From Notospermus geniculatus (lineage: Eukaryota; Nemertea; Pilidiophora; Heteronemertea; Lineidae), in contig NMRB01001027.1 of NCBI GenBank assembly GCA_002633025.1, positions 78,156 through 142,155 of the forward strand: a stretch of DNA of 64,000 bases, in the 5' to 3' direction. Under the pieces are notes generated by a model. The model saw only the letters and a list, made by a program, of their open reading frames with translations. It was not told the DNA's origin and ran no database searches. The translations under genes and the position numbers were made by a program. Shown in pieces: positions 48,261-58,792 of the stretch (position 1 is its first letter; every line of letters begins with the position of its first letter).

Positions 48261-48774
48261 TATTGTCCGCCTTGGGATCTTCCGGTGTGTACGTACGTAC
48301 AGTATAACCAGCTAGTCTTTGGTCCTCTTCACAAGGACAATATCTTTCTCTATCATCTAGTCGCACATTCCGTTGAAAGAATTGATGAATTCTGAAAGAC
48401 AAATGATACATGTAAGATGATGTGACTGATAGGCCCTATTTTCGGCACGAAATTGAACCAGGTAGACAGTGGAAGTCCTTCGATCGCTCAGCAATATCGT
48501 CGATGTATTGCTGAAAAGGGGAGGATTGGCAGGCAAATTATTGGCAAACACGCTGTTCCATTGGAAATATATTTGCTTAGAAATTGATTGGCTCGTTGTT
48601 TCTTTCACTAATACAATGTATTGCATTATGCAGCTGTACATGGTCAGTGGATGAACACAAGTTACAGGCGGTGAAATCAAAGACTGATGAGAACCAGGAA
48701 CCATAAATAGACGCTACAAATATATAAATATAAACACAGGATTACACTAAGTAAACAGAAGCAGAAGCTGTTTT

Positions 48775-49860
48775 ATGCATTGTGTGAGCACCATCACTTC
48801 TTTCGCCCCAATGTCGGCTGACTCTGGTGCAATAGGAACGATTACCGATCCCAAACTTCAGTCATTCTCTCCACAGGAACTATCATCACTTTTGCTCCTC
48901 GTCGGCTTGGTGACAGACTTCATCAATAAGTACATCATGGGGATAATCATTGCTCTTGGTATTGCTGGGAATGCGCTTTCCATTGCTGTTTTTTGGAGAT
49001 GCAGGAATAAGGACACGGTGACGGTCACCTACTTGGGCCCGCTGGCAGTGGTGGACTTAGGCACGCTGATCTATGGCACTTATGCATGGTACGTAGGTGG
49101 CGTCTTAGGTAAAAGCTACGGAAATTTCTTCATCGATCCGCCAATTTCTTTCTGGTCGCATTTCCTTTGTAAGACGCTGAGATATCAAAATAGAGTTTGT
49201 TTCTCTATCTCTTCGTATCTCATCGTAATGTTCTCCTTAGAAAGGTGTCTTGGTGTCTGGTTCCCCTTAAAGACACACGTCATGATAACCACGAGAGTAC
49301 GTCGAATAGCAGTCGGTGTCATGATGACTTCCATGACGATCATCAACACACCAATACTGGCCTACTTTCGAGTTTACTACTGGGATGGCACAGAAACACT
49401 TGGATGTTTCTACAACGTGCCTGAGTTCACGAACCTTGAAATATATTTCCTCATCCAAATTACTGATTATTTCGTCCCTTACATGCTACCGTGTGTTTTT
49501 GTATTTCTGTTTAACACCCTGATAATTTTAGGAGTTTCGCAAGCGCGAAAGGCAACATTAGAAACGAAAGTCTTTAGGAAAGCGGATGCGAACAGTCTGC
49601 TGAGCCTCTTGTTCGTCAGTTTACTGTTCTTGGCCACAAGTTTACCCTACATAATAGTCTGGAATATAAATAACTATTTCTACTATATCGCTGACGGAGG
49701 GGGGTTCGTTGGCTGGTCGCAAGAAAATAGGAAAATGATTTTTACGATTGGTTTGTTCTCAACATCCGTTTCAGTGATCAACAACTGTTTGAACTTTCTC
49801 ATCTATAGCAGTAGTCTCGTAATTTTTCAAAATGAGTTAAAGAATTTATTTCGGGGGTGA
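48775..49860 (+). CDS. Intronless rhodopsin-class GPCR, peptide-receptor-like (361 aa)
   Basis: Seven-transmembrane receptor of the plasma membrane, expected to signal through G proteins. Helices: TM1 about 53-74 (GNALSI), TM2 81-105 (LAVVD), TM3 132-160 ending LERC where DRY is usual, TM4 177-198, TM5 228-255, TM6 274-298 (SLPYIIVW), TM7 321-346 (NNCLNFLIY where NPxxY is usual). C132 and C211 can form the usual extracellular disulphide. A short helix 8 (LVIFQNELKNLF) ends the protein. The changed DRY and NPxxY motifs resemble FMRFamide-receptor-like groups of invertebrates, but I cannot name a ligand. The whole reading frame is one exon. It converges with CaML-2 on the other strand. Confidence 0.9.
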   Translation: MHCVSTITSFAPMSADSGAIGTITDPKLQSFSPQELSSLLLLVGLVTDFINKYIMGIIIALGIAGNALSIAVFWRCRNKDTVTVTYLGPLAVVDLGTLIYGTYAWYVGGVLGKSYGNFFIDPPISFWSHFLCKTLRYQNRVCFSISSYLIVMFSLERCLGVWFPLKTHVMITTRVRRIAVGVMMTSMTIINTPILAYFRVYYWDGTETLGCFYNVPEFTNLEIYFLIQITDYFVPYMLPCVFVFLFNTLIILGVSQARKATLETKVFRKADANSLLSLLFVSLLFLATSLPYIIVWNINNYFYYIADGGGFVGWSQENRKMIFTIGLFSTSVSVINNCLNFLIYSSSLVIFQNELKNLFRG

Positions 49861-49898
49861 CTAAAAGGTGACATGCATTCCAAGGACTTTTTCCTCTG

Positions 49899-50005
49899 TT
49901 ACATCATGTCCATGGTCAACTCCAAGCAGTACCAAGTACGGGAGGATTGTCTGACACGCCTGTTGAACAGGAGGCCTCCCCCTCCCTCGTTAATTTCAGG
50001 CATGG
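49899..50005 (-). other. Uncertain last exon of CaML-2
   Basis: After TTGAAACTCACAG (seen in the partner at 60025-60037) an open frame in the right phase gives AMPEINEGGGG...ELTMDMM and a stop. If used it would put Ala at position 12 of the fourth EF loop, which would cripple it. No EFVQMM-type exon is seen instead. The partner candidate is 59918-60024. Confidence 0.2.
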
Positions 50006-50014
50006 CTGTGAATT

Positions 50015-50784
50015 NNNNNNNNNNNNNNNNNNNNNNNNNNNNNNNNNNNNNNNNNNNNNNNNNNNNNNNNNNNNNNNNNNNNNNNNNNNNNNNNNNNNNN
50101 NNNNNNNNNNNNNNNNNNNNNNNNNNNNNNNNNNNNNNNNNNNNNNNNNNNNNNNNNNNNNNNNNNNNNNNNNNNNNNNNNNNNNNNNNNNNNNNNNNNN
50201 NNNNNNNNNNNNNNNNNNNNNNNNNNNNNNNNNNNNNNNNNNNNNNNNNNNNNNNNNNNNNNNNNNNNNNNNNNNNNNNNNNNNNNNNNNNNNNNNNNNN
50301 NNNNNNNNNNNNNNNNNNNNNNNNNNNNNNNNNNNNNNNNNNNNNNNNNNNNNNNNNNNNNNNNNNNNNNNNNNNNNNNNNNNNNNNNNNNNNNNNNNNN
50401 NNNNNNNNNNNNNNNNNNNNNNNNNNNNNNNNNNNNNNNNNNNNNNNNNNNNNNNNNNNNNNNNNNNNNNNNNNNNNNNNNNNNNNNNNNNNNNNNNNNN
50501 NNNNNNNNNNNNNNNNNNNNNNNNNNNNNNNNNNNNNNNNNNNNNNNNNNNNNNNNNNNNNNNNNNNNNNNNNNNNNNNNNNNNNNNNNNNNNNNNNNNN
50601 NNNNNNNNNNNNNNNNNNNNNNNNNNNNNNNNNNNNNNNNNNNNNNNNNNNNNNNNNNNNNNNNNNNNNNNNNNNNNNNNNNNNNNNNNNNNNNNNNNNN
50701 NNNNNNNNNNNNNNNNNNNNNNNNNNNNNNNNNNNNNNNNNNNNNNNNNNNNNNNNNNNNNNNNNNNNNNNNNNNNNNNNNNNN
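50015..50784. other. Assembly gap (N)
   Basis: 770 undetermined bases. The partner has about 1465 bases between the same flanks, including a 243-nt CaML-2 exon and a MITE-4 foldback. The gap ends in (TACATG)n inside that foldback. Confidence 0.99.
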
Positions 50785-50860
50785 TACATGTACATGTAGC
50801 AGGTTGCAAAGCGAGTCGCAAAACAGAAAATCAGCAGTGCATTCCTAGCTTTAAGTGAGG
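50785..50860. repeat. MITE-4 right end emerging from the gap
   Basis: GCAGGTTGCAAAGCGAGTCG to CATTCCTAGCTTT match the right end of 61135-61566. Confidence 0.7.
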
Positions 50861-51004
50861 TTGAAGGTGGCTGGTAGATTTGAAGGAAGTACGTCAGTTA
50901 TCGCCAAAGATTCTTCAAGGAGCAAGCTGTTGATTTAATGAACTTGCTATAAAATGGGATATCCAAACGCAACGCCATCGTTTCATAATCATGAAAAAAC
51001 TTAC

Positions 51005-52579
51005 CCTCTGTGTCGATATCACTGATAATCTCCTGTAGTTCGGTTTCTGAGAGGTTGAGTCCCAGGCACCTCATGACCAACCCCAGATCAGACGAAGCAA
51101 TCCTTTCATCACCATCCGTGTCAAAGATGGAGAAAGCTTCCTTGAACTCTGCGATTGAAGAAGAATTGAAGCTCATTCTGAGAACACTGAGTCGGATTTT
51201 TGATCTCAAACTAAGAGAGTTGTACGTTGGAGGAATGTCATTTACATCAGACAGTGCAAAGTAGGACGGACGTGCTAAATAAATGTTGTATAAAAGCGCA
51301 TGTCATTTGCCGTGGTGGCAAGCAAAATGAGGTCACCTTAATGACGGTATTACGCGATTATAACAATAAGCTAATGAGAGATGTCGCGGATTCACAATCT
51401 AGGGAATTCGTGTCACCCTCCGTAGTTGCCTGGCGCCAGGAATAAAAAACGTGCTGAGAGAATAAAAAACGTGAGAGGTTTCTAGCGCGAGTTGACTCTC
51501 TTTATGGGCAATTCGGCTGTAAAAAGATATGGGCAGTCGTTTTTGTGTTATGGCGTCGTCGTCATGAGAAAATTTATGGTGAATTGCCCATTGAGAGCCA
51601 ACACGCGCGAGAAAACTTCCACGTGGATAAGCACGTTTTTTGGTCAATAGGGAGATTTAGAAATCAAACGATTAACGTAAATTTTATGACAACGTTATTT
51701 TTCATACCACACATTAACTAGGTTTTGTATTGAATTTTCGGTACAAAAATAACGTTGTCGTTAACGTTTACGCTTATCGTTGGATTTCTAAACCTCCCTA
51801 AGAGCGTTTTCGCAAAAGCCACCGAAACGCCATTGTATGATGCCATGAAGAGAGCACTGAACAAAAGGCTAGGCGTTCACGTTGGCGTTTCGGGGGGGGG
51901 GGTGCGAAAACTCTAATGGTGCAAGTACCGCCGAAAGTGTAATCGGTTATATACATGTACTTTTGGTTTGTCAAAAAGCATTGGAAAAATAGCAAAAAGG
52001 GCGACGGGCCTACCTTCGATCTGTTCATTAGTTTCTTCTCCCACTTCCTTGAAAGCAAGAAAGAAATCCTGATGAAATCGTTGCTTCCAGCTGAGTGTGG
52101 TGCAACTCATATAGAGAGGTTGGTATCGGCAAATATTGTGAAGATATCTCATCACACTGCATAACAAACAACTGGCAGACGAGACGAGTTTTTCTCTCCG
52201 AGTCAAATCGGCCAGGGAAAATCGTGGAACTCAATTGTAGTAAACAGTCCTAGAAATAGGGAGTTTAAGAAATCAAACGATAAACGTTAACTTTACGACA
52301 ACTTTACTTTTTTGTACCGAAAATGCAATACATGTACATGTGTATATAATCTGGTGAATTCGCAGTATGAAGAATAAGGTTGTCGTGAAGTTAACGTTTA
52401 TCATTTGGTTTCTTAAACTCCCTAATGATCCTATCCATACGAAAATGCGTACATGTAAATCCTATTGAAAAATAATTACTATATGTTCATTTACCTGTAG
52501 GCCTATATGTACATGTACATGTAGACAAGAGTACGTGTATAGGCCTATGGCCAAGGAAAAGCAAAAAGGCACTTACCAT
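51005..52579 (-). CDS. Calmodulin-like CaML-2, partial (exons 1-3; rest in gap)
   Basis: Minus-strand exons: 52579-52577 (ATG, then GTAAGT), 52047-52014 (34 nt, [11 protein letters not shown]) and 51148-51005 (144 nt, [14 protein letters not shown]...DIDTEG). Splice phases equal those of calmodulin and of CaML-1; the 34-nt exon is one codon longer. The 243-nt exon with EF-hands 3-4 would lie in the gap. In the first EF loop ([12 protein letters not shown]) the normally invariant Gly at position 6 is Glu; the partner copy has Gly from one base difference. Position 12 is Asp in EF1, weaker for calcium than Glu. The product is likely a divergent calcium sensor with an altered N lobe. It converges with the GPCR at 48775-49860. 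Confidence 0.82.
51649..51799. repeat. MITE-1 copy (pair of 62376-62525)
   Basis: In CaML-2 intron 2; ends AGGGAGATTTAG and CTAAACCTCCCT. Confidence 0.85.
52258..52423. repeat. MITE-1 copy (pair of 62978-63138)
   Basis: In CaML-2 intron 1. Its centre is inverted relative to other copies (TTTTTGTACCGAAAATGC comes first). Confidence 0.85.
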
Positions 52580-54204
52580 GGTTTAACAAAATGCTATGAG
52601 CTAAGAGAGCTGCATTCGAAGTCAGTCTTAGACTACTTGCACGCCGTAGTGATACATCATAAGTACATGAGTACATGTACATGTATGTAATGGTAAACTG
52701 AACCCCGCAGAACAAAGGTACTCTGTTGTTAATGTATACTACCTGGCTTCATGCCTTAGAATGATCTTGGCAAACTCCATGAGATGATTATTATGATCAC
52801 AATATTACATGTACGAAATATTTCTGGTATGATCTACTGTTAATTTTGATACAGGTACGAGTGGCCGTTCGGGTAGGGGCCTACTACGCAAAATGTGGGC
52901 AATCTGTGTTTAATTATGTTTCATGATACACAGGTGGCTGAATTAGTATCGGGCTGCAGAAATAGGCATCATTAGGAAAGATCAAGGACGGCACCCGGGC
53001 ACACGTACGCCAAGAATACCGCGTAATGGCATAGGGACAGGTGAAATAGAAAAAAAACAAGGACAGGCTTATGGATGAAAAACAAAGATGTAATACGGGA
53101 AAATGTAATAGAAGCTGATTTTTAAACGCGTGTAATGTTACGAAAATATCAAGTTGCAACGCAAACTATTCGAGTTTTTAAAAAAAATATCTCGGCATTA
53201 TAAATGAAAAAATAAAGGTGTCAGAATACGTTCTTTTCATTACAACTGGAAAGAACCTGACCCCAGCAGATTTTTATTCATCAGTTTTTCTCTTTTTTAT
53301 CAGAATTCGCACCTACTCGCCCCGGAAACCATTCTTTTTGTTCTTTCTACTCGTGTTTCTAAGTACTATAATAGTAGATGGATGAGGGCACGCCCGATTC
53401 CATTGTCATGCAGCCCCGTATCATATACAGAGGCAGACTGAGTTACTGCGCTCGTCAAAAGCGAGTGTCACTGAGTTCATATTCTACTTTTCGTACTGGA
53501 AGATGGGACTTGTCTCTTAAGCCGCAGTTCTTCGCCGTTTTCGTTCCTATTACCTTGTATCTTCGTCTACGTCACATGATATACCAAACAAACCGTGATT
53601 AACATCCGTTTACTCAGCCGGAGTCGCGTAATGTTCGTTCGCGTAAGAGATACTTTTTACCATTTTCTCCAAACTAAGATGCCAAAAGCATGAAGGTAAG
53701 TACATGTAGAATAGCATGAATGGGTCTATGGCTCCACGACAATAGGATTGGGCTTACTGGCGGGGATCCGGGGGACAGGCGGAACCCCTGCTCTCGGCAA
53801 TTTTGATTTCTGGCAAAAATTTTAAAATCTTAAATGATTTTAAAATTTCTGACAAAAATTTCTGGCAAAATTTTAAAATCTTAAAAGATTTTAAAATCTT
53901 AATTTTAATTTTAAAACCTTAAAATTTTAAAATCTTAAAAATTTTAAAATCTTAAAAAGATTTTAAAATTTCTGGCAAAAAGATTTTAAAAATAAATGTG
54001 GGAGAATAAATCCCCAGACCCCTTGCCTGGCCACCGTCCTGAGACCCCTCCCATGCAAAAATCTTGGACCCCGTCCACCGCTCCTTGTACGTGACCCGTG
54101 CGGGGTAATGATATCCTATTTCCTCCAATCGTTAAGAGACACTTCCAAATGTTCCGACATGATCATCAATTTTCATCTCCCCCTTTTAGAACCTTACCCT
54201 CTTC
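52580..54204. other. Intergenic region between CaML-2 and GPCR-D
   Basis: No exon recognised. The left 680 bases match the partner. An A/T low-complexity tract with repeated TTTTAAAATCTTAAA lies at about 53815-53995. CaML-2 and GPCR-D are divergent, so both promoters should be here. Confidence 0.45.
53815..53995. repeat. TTTTAAAATC low-complexity tract
   Basis: Degenerate 10-13 base units of TTTTAAAATCTTAAA with inverted copies; three CTGGCAAAA spacers. Confidence 0.75.
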
Positions 54205-55553
54205 ATGACTTCACCAGGGGTCACCCCCACGACGACGAAATCCTCCGCGGTCAAAACACTTGAATTGGTCTACTGGCTCGCCTCCTACATCTACTACGCT
54301 CCGACGTTCATCGGAGTTCCGGGGAACATCATGTCCATCTTGGTAACGATGCAGAAGGACAATCGGCGAATCTCTACCAGCATTTACATGGCAGCGCTAG
54401 CAGTCGTCGACAGCCTGACTCTCCTGATTGGCAACAGCGTGGCGCTCGCCTCGTTTAATCCACTTCGAGGATGGCTCGGCAAAGATGGCATACCAATATT
54501 TTTCGAGTAAATATTTTCTTGTTTTTTAAGAGCCATGTGGCTTTACTCTTTCATTTTGATGGAAGATTACTTATACCCCTTGATCTAGGCCTACATCGGT
54601 TATTCGAAGTAGGCCTACTTAACTTGAACCAAATTTCATTTTCAGGTTGGAAATTCCACGGGAGCCACCGCTCCCAGGGGGGGCGCTACAAAGATAATTT
54701 TCTCTCGCCTGTTCTGTTGATTGACTATGGTGTACTCTACCTAAAACGATAGTCTTCGCAAATTATCCATACTATGCGTATTTGCGTGTGCGTAGTCCGT
54801 TTACGGAGGGGGAGCATCCATTTTTTCCAAACGTCAATTTCTATTCCATCTACCTGGAAGCATAAAACAGTAGGGAGGTTTCGAAATCAAACGATAAACG
54901 TAAACGTTAACGACAACTTTATTTTTGTACAGAAAATGCAATGCAAAATCTGGTTAATGTGTAGTATGAAAAATAACGTTGTCGTAAAGTTTTGGTTTAT
55001 CGTTTGATTTCGAAACCTCCCCAGTGACTGCCCCCTTCCGTAAACGGACTATAAGCACACGCAGATACGCATACTTGGATAACCTGTTTTAGATTTAGTT
55101 GTTGCCAAAATAAAGTACCATCCGGTAAAAAAATAGGGAGGTTTAGAAATCAAACGATAAACGTAAACGTTAACGACAACTTTTGTACCGGAAATGCAGT
55201 ATAAAATCTGGTTAATTGTGTACATGTAGTATGAAAAATAACGTTGTCGTTTATCGCTTGATTTCTAAACCTCCCTATCAGTTATTTCGAACTACCGTAA
55301 CCTAGTTGGTTGATTTTCTTTTCTATTTCCAGAATGGGCTGGTACTTGGCCTACTCGACAGCAATCCTCTCTGGCTTCTACCTGATGGAGATGACCATCG
55401 ATCGTTTAATCGTGGTGAGGTACCCCATGGCGGCAGCGAGGATCTGCACCAGCAGAAGAGCTGGCTGGACCATTCTTCTTACCACTGTGGTCATACTCGG
55501 TCTCAACTCGAATATGCTGTGGACTTTCAGATACATTTACGATCCAGAAACAG
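54205..55553 (+). CDS. Second GPCR (GPCR-D), two exons, 3' part missing
   Basis: Exons 54205-54506 (ends TTC GA, donor GTAAAT) and 55333-55553 (acceptor TTTCCAG, donor GTAAAA); joined they read ...IPIFFEMGWYLAYSTA in one frame. TM1 has VPGNIMSILV, TM2 LAVVDS, TM3 ends TIDRLIVVRYP, TM4 AGWTILLTTVVILGL. The DRY motif is DRL. No Cys is seen at the start of TM3, unlike most class A receptors. The protein stops after TM4 with an open phase; no exon for TM5-7 follows before the duplicated block begins at about 56300. So the gene is cut by that junction. It differs clearly from the intronless GPCR; no ligand can be named. Confidence 0.82.
54774..55073. repeat. Foldback element holding a nested MITE-1
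   Basis: Outer arms of about 40 bases, TATGCGTATTTGCGTGTGCG... and inverse, surround the MITE-1 at 54872-55022. In the GPCR-D intron. Confidence 0.8.
54872..55022. repeat. MITE-1 copy nested in another foldback
   Basis: AGGGAGGTTTCGAAATCAAA at the left, GATTTCGAAACCTCC at the right. Confidence 0.85.
55135..55276. repeat. MITE-1 copy in the GPCR-D intron
   Basis: Ends AGGGAGGTTTAG and CTAAACCTCCCT; 57 bases upstream of exon 2. Slightly short in the centre. Confidence 0.85.
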
Positions 55554-55560
55554 GTAAAAT

Positions 55561-55710
55561 AGGGAGGTTTCGAAATCAAACGATAAATGTAAACGTTAAC
55601 GACAACGTTATTTTTGTACCGAAAATGCATATAAAATCTGGTTAATCTGTAGTATGAAAAATAACGTTGTCGTAAAGTTTACGTTTATCGTTTGATTTCT
55701 AAACCTCCCT
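55561..55710. repeat. MITE-1 copy directly after GPCR-D exon 2
   Basis: Starts 8 bases after the exon, just past the GTAAAA donor; third copy within 850 bases. Confidence 0.85.
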
Positions 55711-56299
55711 AATATCAAATATTGGTTCACGTTTGTTGCACTGGTTCAAAAGGTAGGCTACAGGTGTTACATCTGCTAAGGTGTTTCCGTGTGTCAGTGT
55801 TCCCCTTATAGGAAACACTGACAGATAGATCGGCGCGTTTCTCTGCGTGTCCCCTATTGTCAAGGCGCAGCTTATCCCGTCAGACGACAGTAGGGAAACA
55901 CTCACAGATGAGGAACATTAAAAAACATTACACCGGTGTAATATTTTTCGTTGCTTCTCGTTCGCATCTTTTGAATGCTTATGTCGACAAAGATTTCCTT
56001 TGATTTTAAGTGACGTGGTGATTCGGTCACGTGGTCACGTTAGGCCACGTGGAATGTACAGCGAATTTCATTGGCTGTCTTCAGGATACAGTTGTCAACT
56101 AGTCGCTGAAGTTGAACATTTGCGACTTTCAGGATCTGGATATTTTTAGTTTGCAACTACATGTAGTTGGCAACTAGTTACTCTCTGACGCCCGAGAGCT
56201 TATGTCACCTAGTAGTTGTGACTAATTAGTTCCAACTATGCGCCGATTATCAGTTGCCAACTAGTTCTGACTGTACGTAAGGGCGACATAAGCGAGGCT
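55711..56299. other. Stretch between GPCR-D and the third junction
   Basis: Contains a GTTTCC/ACACTGACAGAT repeat (55780-55930) related to 400-590, then several inverted CAACTAGT/ACTAGTTG motifs (56095-56270). No exon seen. At about 56300 the sequence switches to the intron before PAP-B exon 9. Confidence 0.55.
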
Positions 56300-56370
56300 T
56301 TACGCAAGATAACTTTTGGCTGAAGTTTAAGTAGGCCTACTGCTAAAATTTTGACCTTCGCCCCTTCTAG

Positions 56371-57425
56371 GGCTGCCAGGAAGACACGGACCCCTTCTTC
56401 CCCATACCGTGGCCCTGGAGTGCACTCAGAACTGACGACTACGGCTATAATCGAGTGAAGGTCTTCAACTCGACGCACCTCTATTTCGACTACGTCTCGG
56501 ATGACCAGGTAAGCCACTGCTGTAGGCGTGAAAATGTCTGTATACAAATTCCGACTGGCAACATTTTTACAAATTCAGAGTTGAACAACATGTTGGACAA
56601 TATTGTTGTCTAGTTTTGGGCAGGAGAAGAGTTTAATTACCCAACATGTTGTTCAAATGTTGACAATATGTTGGGAAAAGAACTGGCGAGTGTATACGGG
56701 GTCAAACTATCCTTTTACTCAGGTATGTTGATCAAATTTGGAACAACATGCAACTATACACAACCCATCGAAAGTGTTGAGGCATTTAGGCCTACTGTCT
56801 TACTTGGAGCATTTTAGTGAAACGCTCACAGTAGGCTGTATCCACAAAGCATCTCGGATTCGGAATTCGGATTTTTTCGAGATATTGACGAAAATCAATC
56901 TTTAAAGAGACACTGTGTTCCTTCCCTATTTTGCGCTAAACGTACCCACGTTAAGGGAGACCTCTATTGACAATGTTGTTAAACTACCGCTTATCAACCA
57001 TATAGAGTAACTCTGGTTCCTAGGGCATCCACGTATGCGCTGTATTGTAATCAGACATTCTCCAACACTGGGGCGAAAGGCAAAACCATGGTATTGGAGA
57101 ATGATGCAATCACCGCCGGTGGCGCCGGCTTTCGACAAAAAGTGCCAATATCGTGGCCGTTTTAACTGGTATCCTTCGTCATTTTCAGCACGGAAAGGTC
57201 ATCGATTCCGTTTGGTACATCAAGGAGAAACACGGTCCAGGTCTCTACACTTGTCATGAAAACATGGACGACAGGTACGAACAGGAAAAGGTCACGAAAT
57301 TCAAGACCGTTCTGGACGACTATCACAGAAAGATGAAATCCAGGGGCCACACAGGAAAACGAGGCAAGGTCCCGCTCATGAGATTGCTGAAACCGGCGAA
57401 GAAAATCGTGTACGAACAGCTTTAA
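56371..57425 (+). CDS. Purple acid phosphatase type B, last two exons only
   Basis: Exons 56371-56508 (GCQEDTDPFFPIPWPWSA...DDQ) and 57189-57425 (HGKVIDSVWYIKEKHGP...IVYEQL, stop TAA) correspond to exons 9 and 10 of PAP-B'. Differences in exon 10 include D to N, K to R and A to S. The catalytic exons are absent upstream; the preceding sequence is GPCR-D flank. These exons are probably the missing end of the truncated PAP-B at 21908-27834: only about 256 bases, judged from PAP-B', would be lacking between the two parts. On its own the fragment has no metal site and cannot encode an enzyme. Confidence 0.88.
56903..57170. repeat. MITE-5-like copy, uninterrupted form
   Basis: AAAGAGACACTGTGTTCC at the left and TGCCAATATCGTGGCCGTTT at the right; shows the site where the pair carries MITE-8. 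Confidence 0.65.
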
Positions 57426-58792
57426 GAGGCACGTCGGCAATGGTGACATCAAACAAATTCGAATGAGCTTGTGTACAAAAAGTGGTCTTTAAATTATTTT
57501 TACGAATATCTTGCAGTACATTGCATAATATAAAAAAAGATTTGTGATTTTGAGAGGATTGTGATAAAATAAAAACTGTTAGTGCATGTACATGTAATCT
57601 TGGAGGAATTATACAGTATAATTCCTCCAAGATGTACAGTAACTAACAATCAATTACTTTGTGTTTTTATGAACACTACGAAAAATAGAGTGTGAGATAG
57701 GTCTACAACTTGTCACTGCTCGCCTCACACCCTCCCGATGGCCAACACATACATGTATTTTTTAAAAATTGACCAGGGCTGATTCCATATTTTTTGTGTT
57801 TTGGCATTGTAACACTTCAAGATGTAAAAAATACATGTTTAATAAATTACATGTATGTACAAATCACGCCTGTGTAATTGCTAAAGGGATACCCATATAC
57901 CCACATGAGATTGTTGTATATCCCTAGACACATAGGGACAACGTCTTACATTGTTGGTCTTTCGGCAACAATTGAAATTGCAACATGCACAATCTACAAT
58001 GTATTTACTTGTATCTACACGAATAAAGAAGATACCTAATAAAAATTTGTCTTAATTTAGTAAAAACTCCTGATGTCGGCAACGTCTGTTGAACGCCGTC
58101 TCGACAGACAAGAAGTACGACAAGAAGTTCTTGTCTCTCGAGAAGGAGTTCAACAGACGGTGACATCTCACCGGTTTCACTGTTTCATTCCAAGCTGGAC
58201 CAGCATCCGAAAACGCTATTTATAGGAAGCCTTATGTGGATGTTATACGTCTGCCCATGGCGGCGCTACTGGAACTGCGGTATTGTCCGCCTTGGGATCT
58301 TCCGGTGTGTACGTACGTACAGTATAACCAGCTAGTCTTTGGTCCTCTTCACAAGGACAATATTCTCTATCATCTAGTCGCACATTCCGTTGAAAGAATT
58401 GATGAATTCTGAAAGACAAATGATACATGTAAGATGATGTGACTGGTAGGCCCTATTTTCGGCACGAAATTGAACCATGTAGACAGTGGAAGTCCTTCGA
58501 TCGCTCAGAAATATCGTCGATGTATTGCTGAAAAGGGGGGGATTGGCAGGCAAATTATTGGCAAACACGCTGTTCCATTGGAAATATATTTGCTTAGAAA
58601 TTCATTGGCTCATTGTTTCTTTCACTTAATACAATGTATTGCATTATGCAGCTGTACATGGTCAGTGGATGAACACAAGTTACAGGCGGTGAAATCAAAG
58701 ACTGATGAGAACCAGGAACCATAAATAGACGCTACAAATATATAAATATAAGCACAGGATTACACTAAGTAAACAGAAGCAGAAGCTGTTTT
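57426..58792. other. PAP tail to GPCR intergenic region, second copy
   Basis: Same layout as 46253-48774 without the two transposon insertions. AATAAA motifs, the conserved hairpin (57597-57633), and the outer arms only of the large palindrome (58080-58166). Confidence 0.5.
57597..57633 (+). other. Perfect 18-bp hairpin, second copy
   Basis: Identical arms to 46417-46453 although the flanking bases (GTTAGTGCATG) differ. Confidence 0.75.

Larger units (their letters stand above)
46253..48774. other. PAP-B' to GPCR intergenic region
   Basis: 3' flank of PAP-B' with several AATAAA motifs (46394, 46661, 46842), a hairpin, a large palindrome and two back-to-back transposon insertions. The last 500 bases (48268-48774) match the partner upstream of its GPCR and should contain the GPCR promoter; no core motif is clear. 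Confidence 0.5.
44941..53262 (+). repeat. Segmental copy C (partner 56300-64000)
   Basis: Runs from the intron before PAP exon 9 through the GPCR and CaML-2 to AAGAACCTGACCC. The partner ends at the window edge at the same motif, so the true match may be longer. Confidence 0.9.

Noticed and set aside
49873-50858. About 300-residue open frames on both strands
   Set aside because: Mostly undetermined bases of the second gap.
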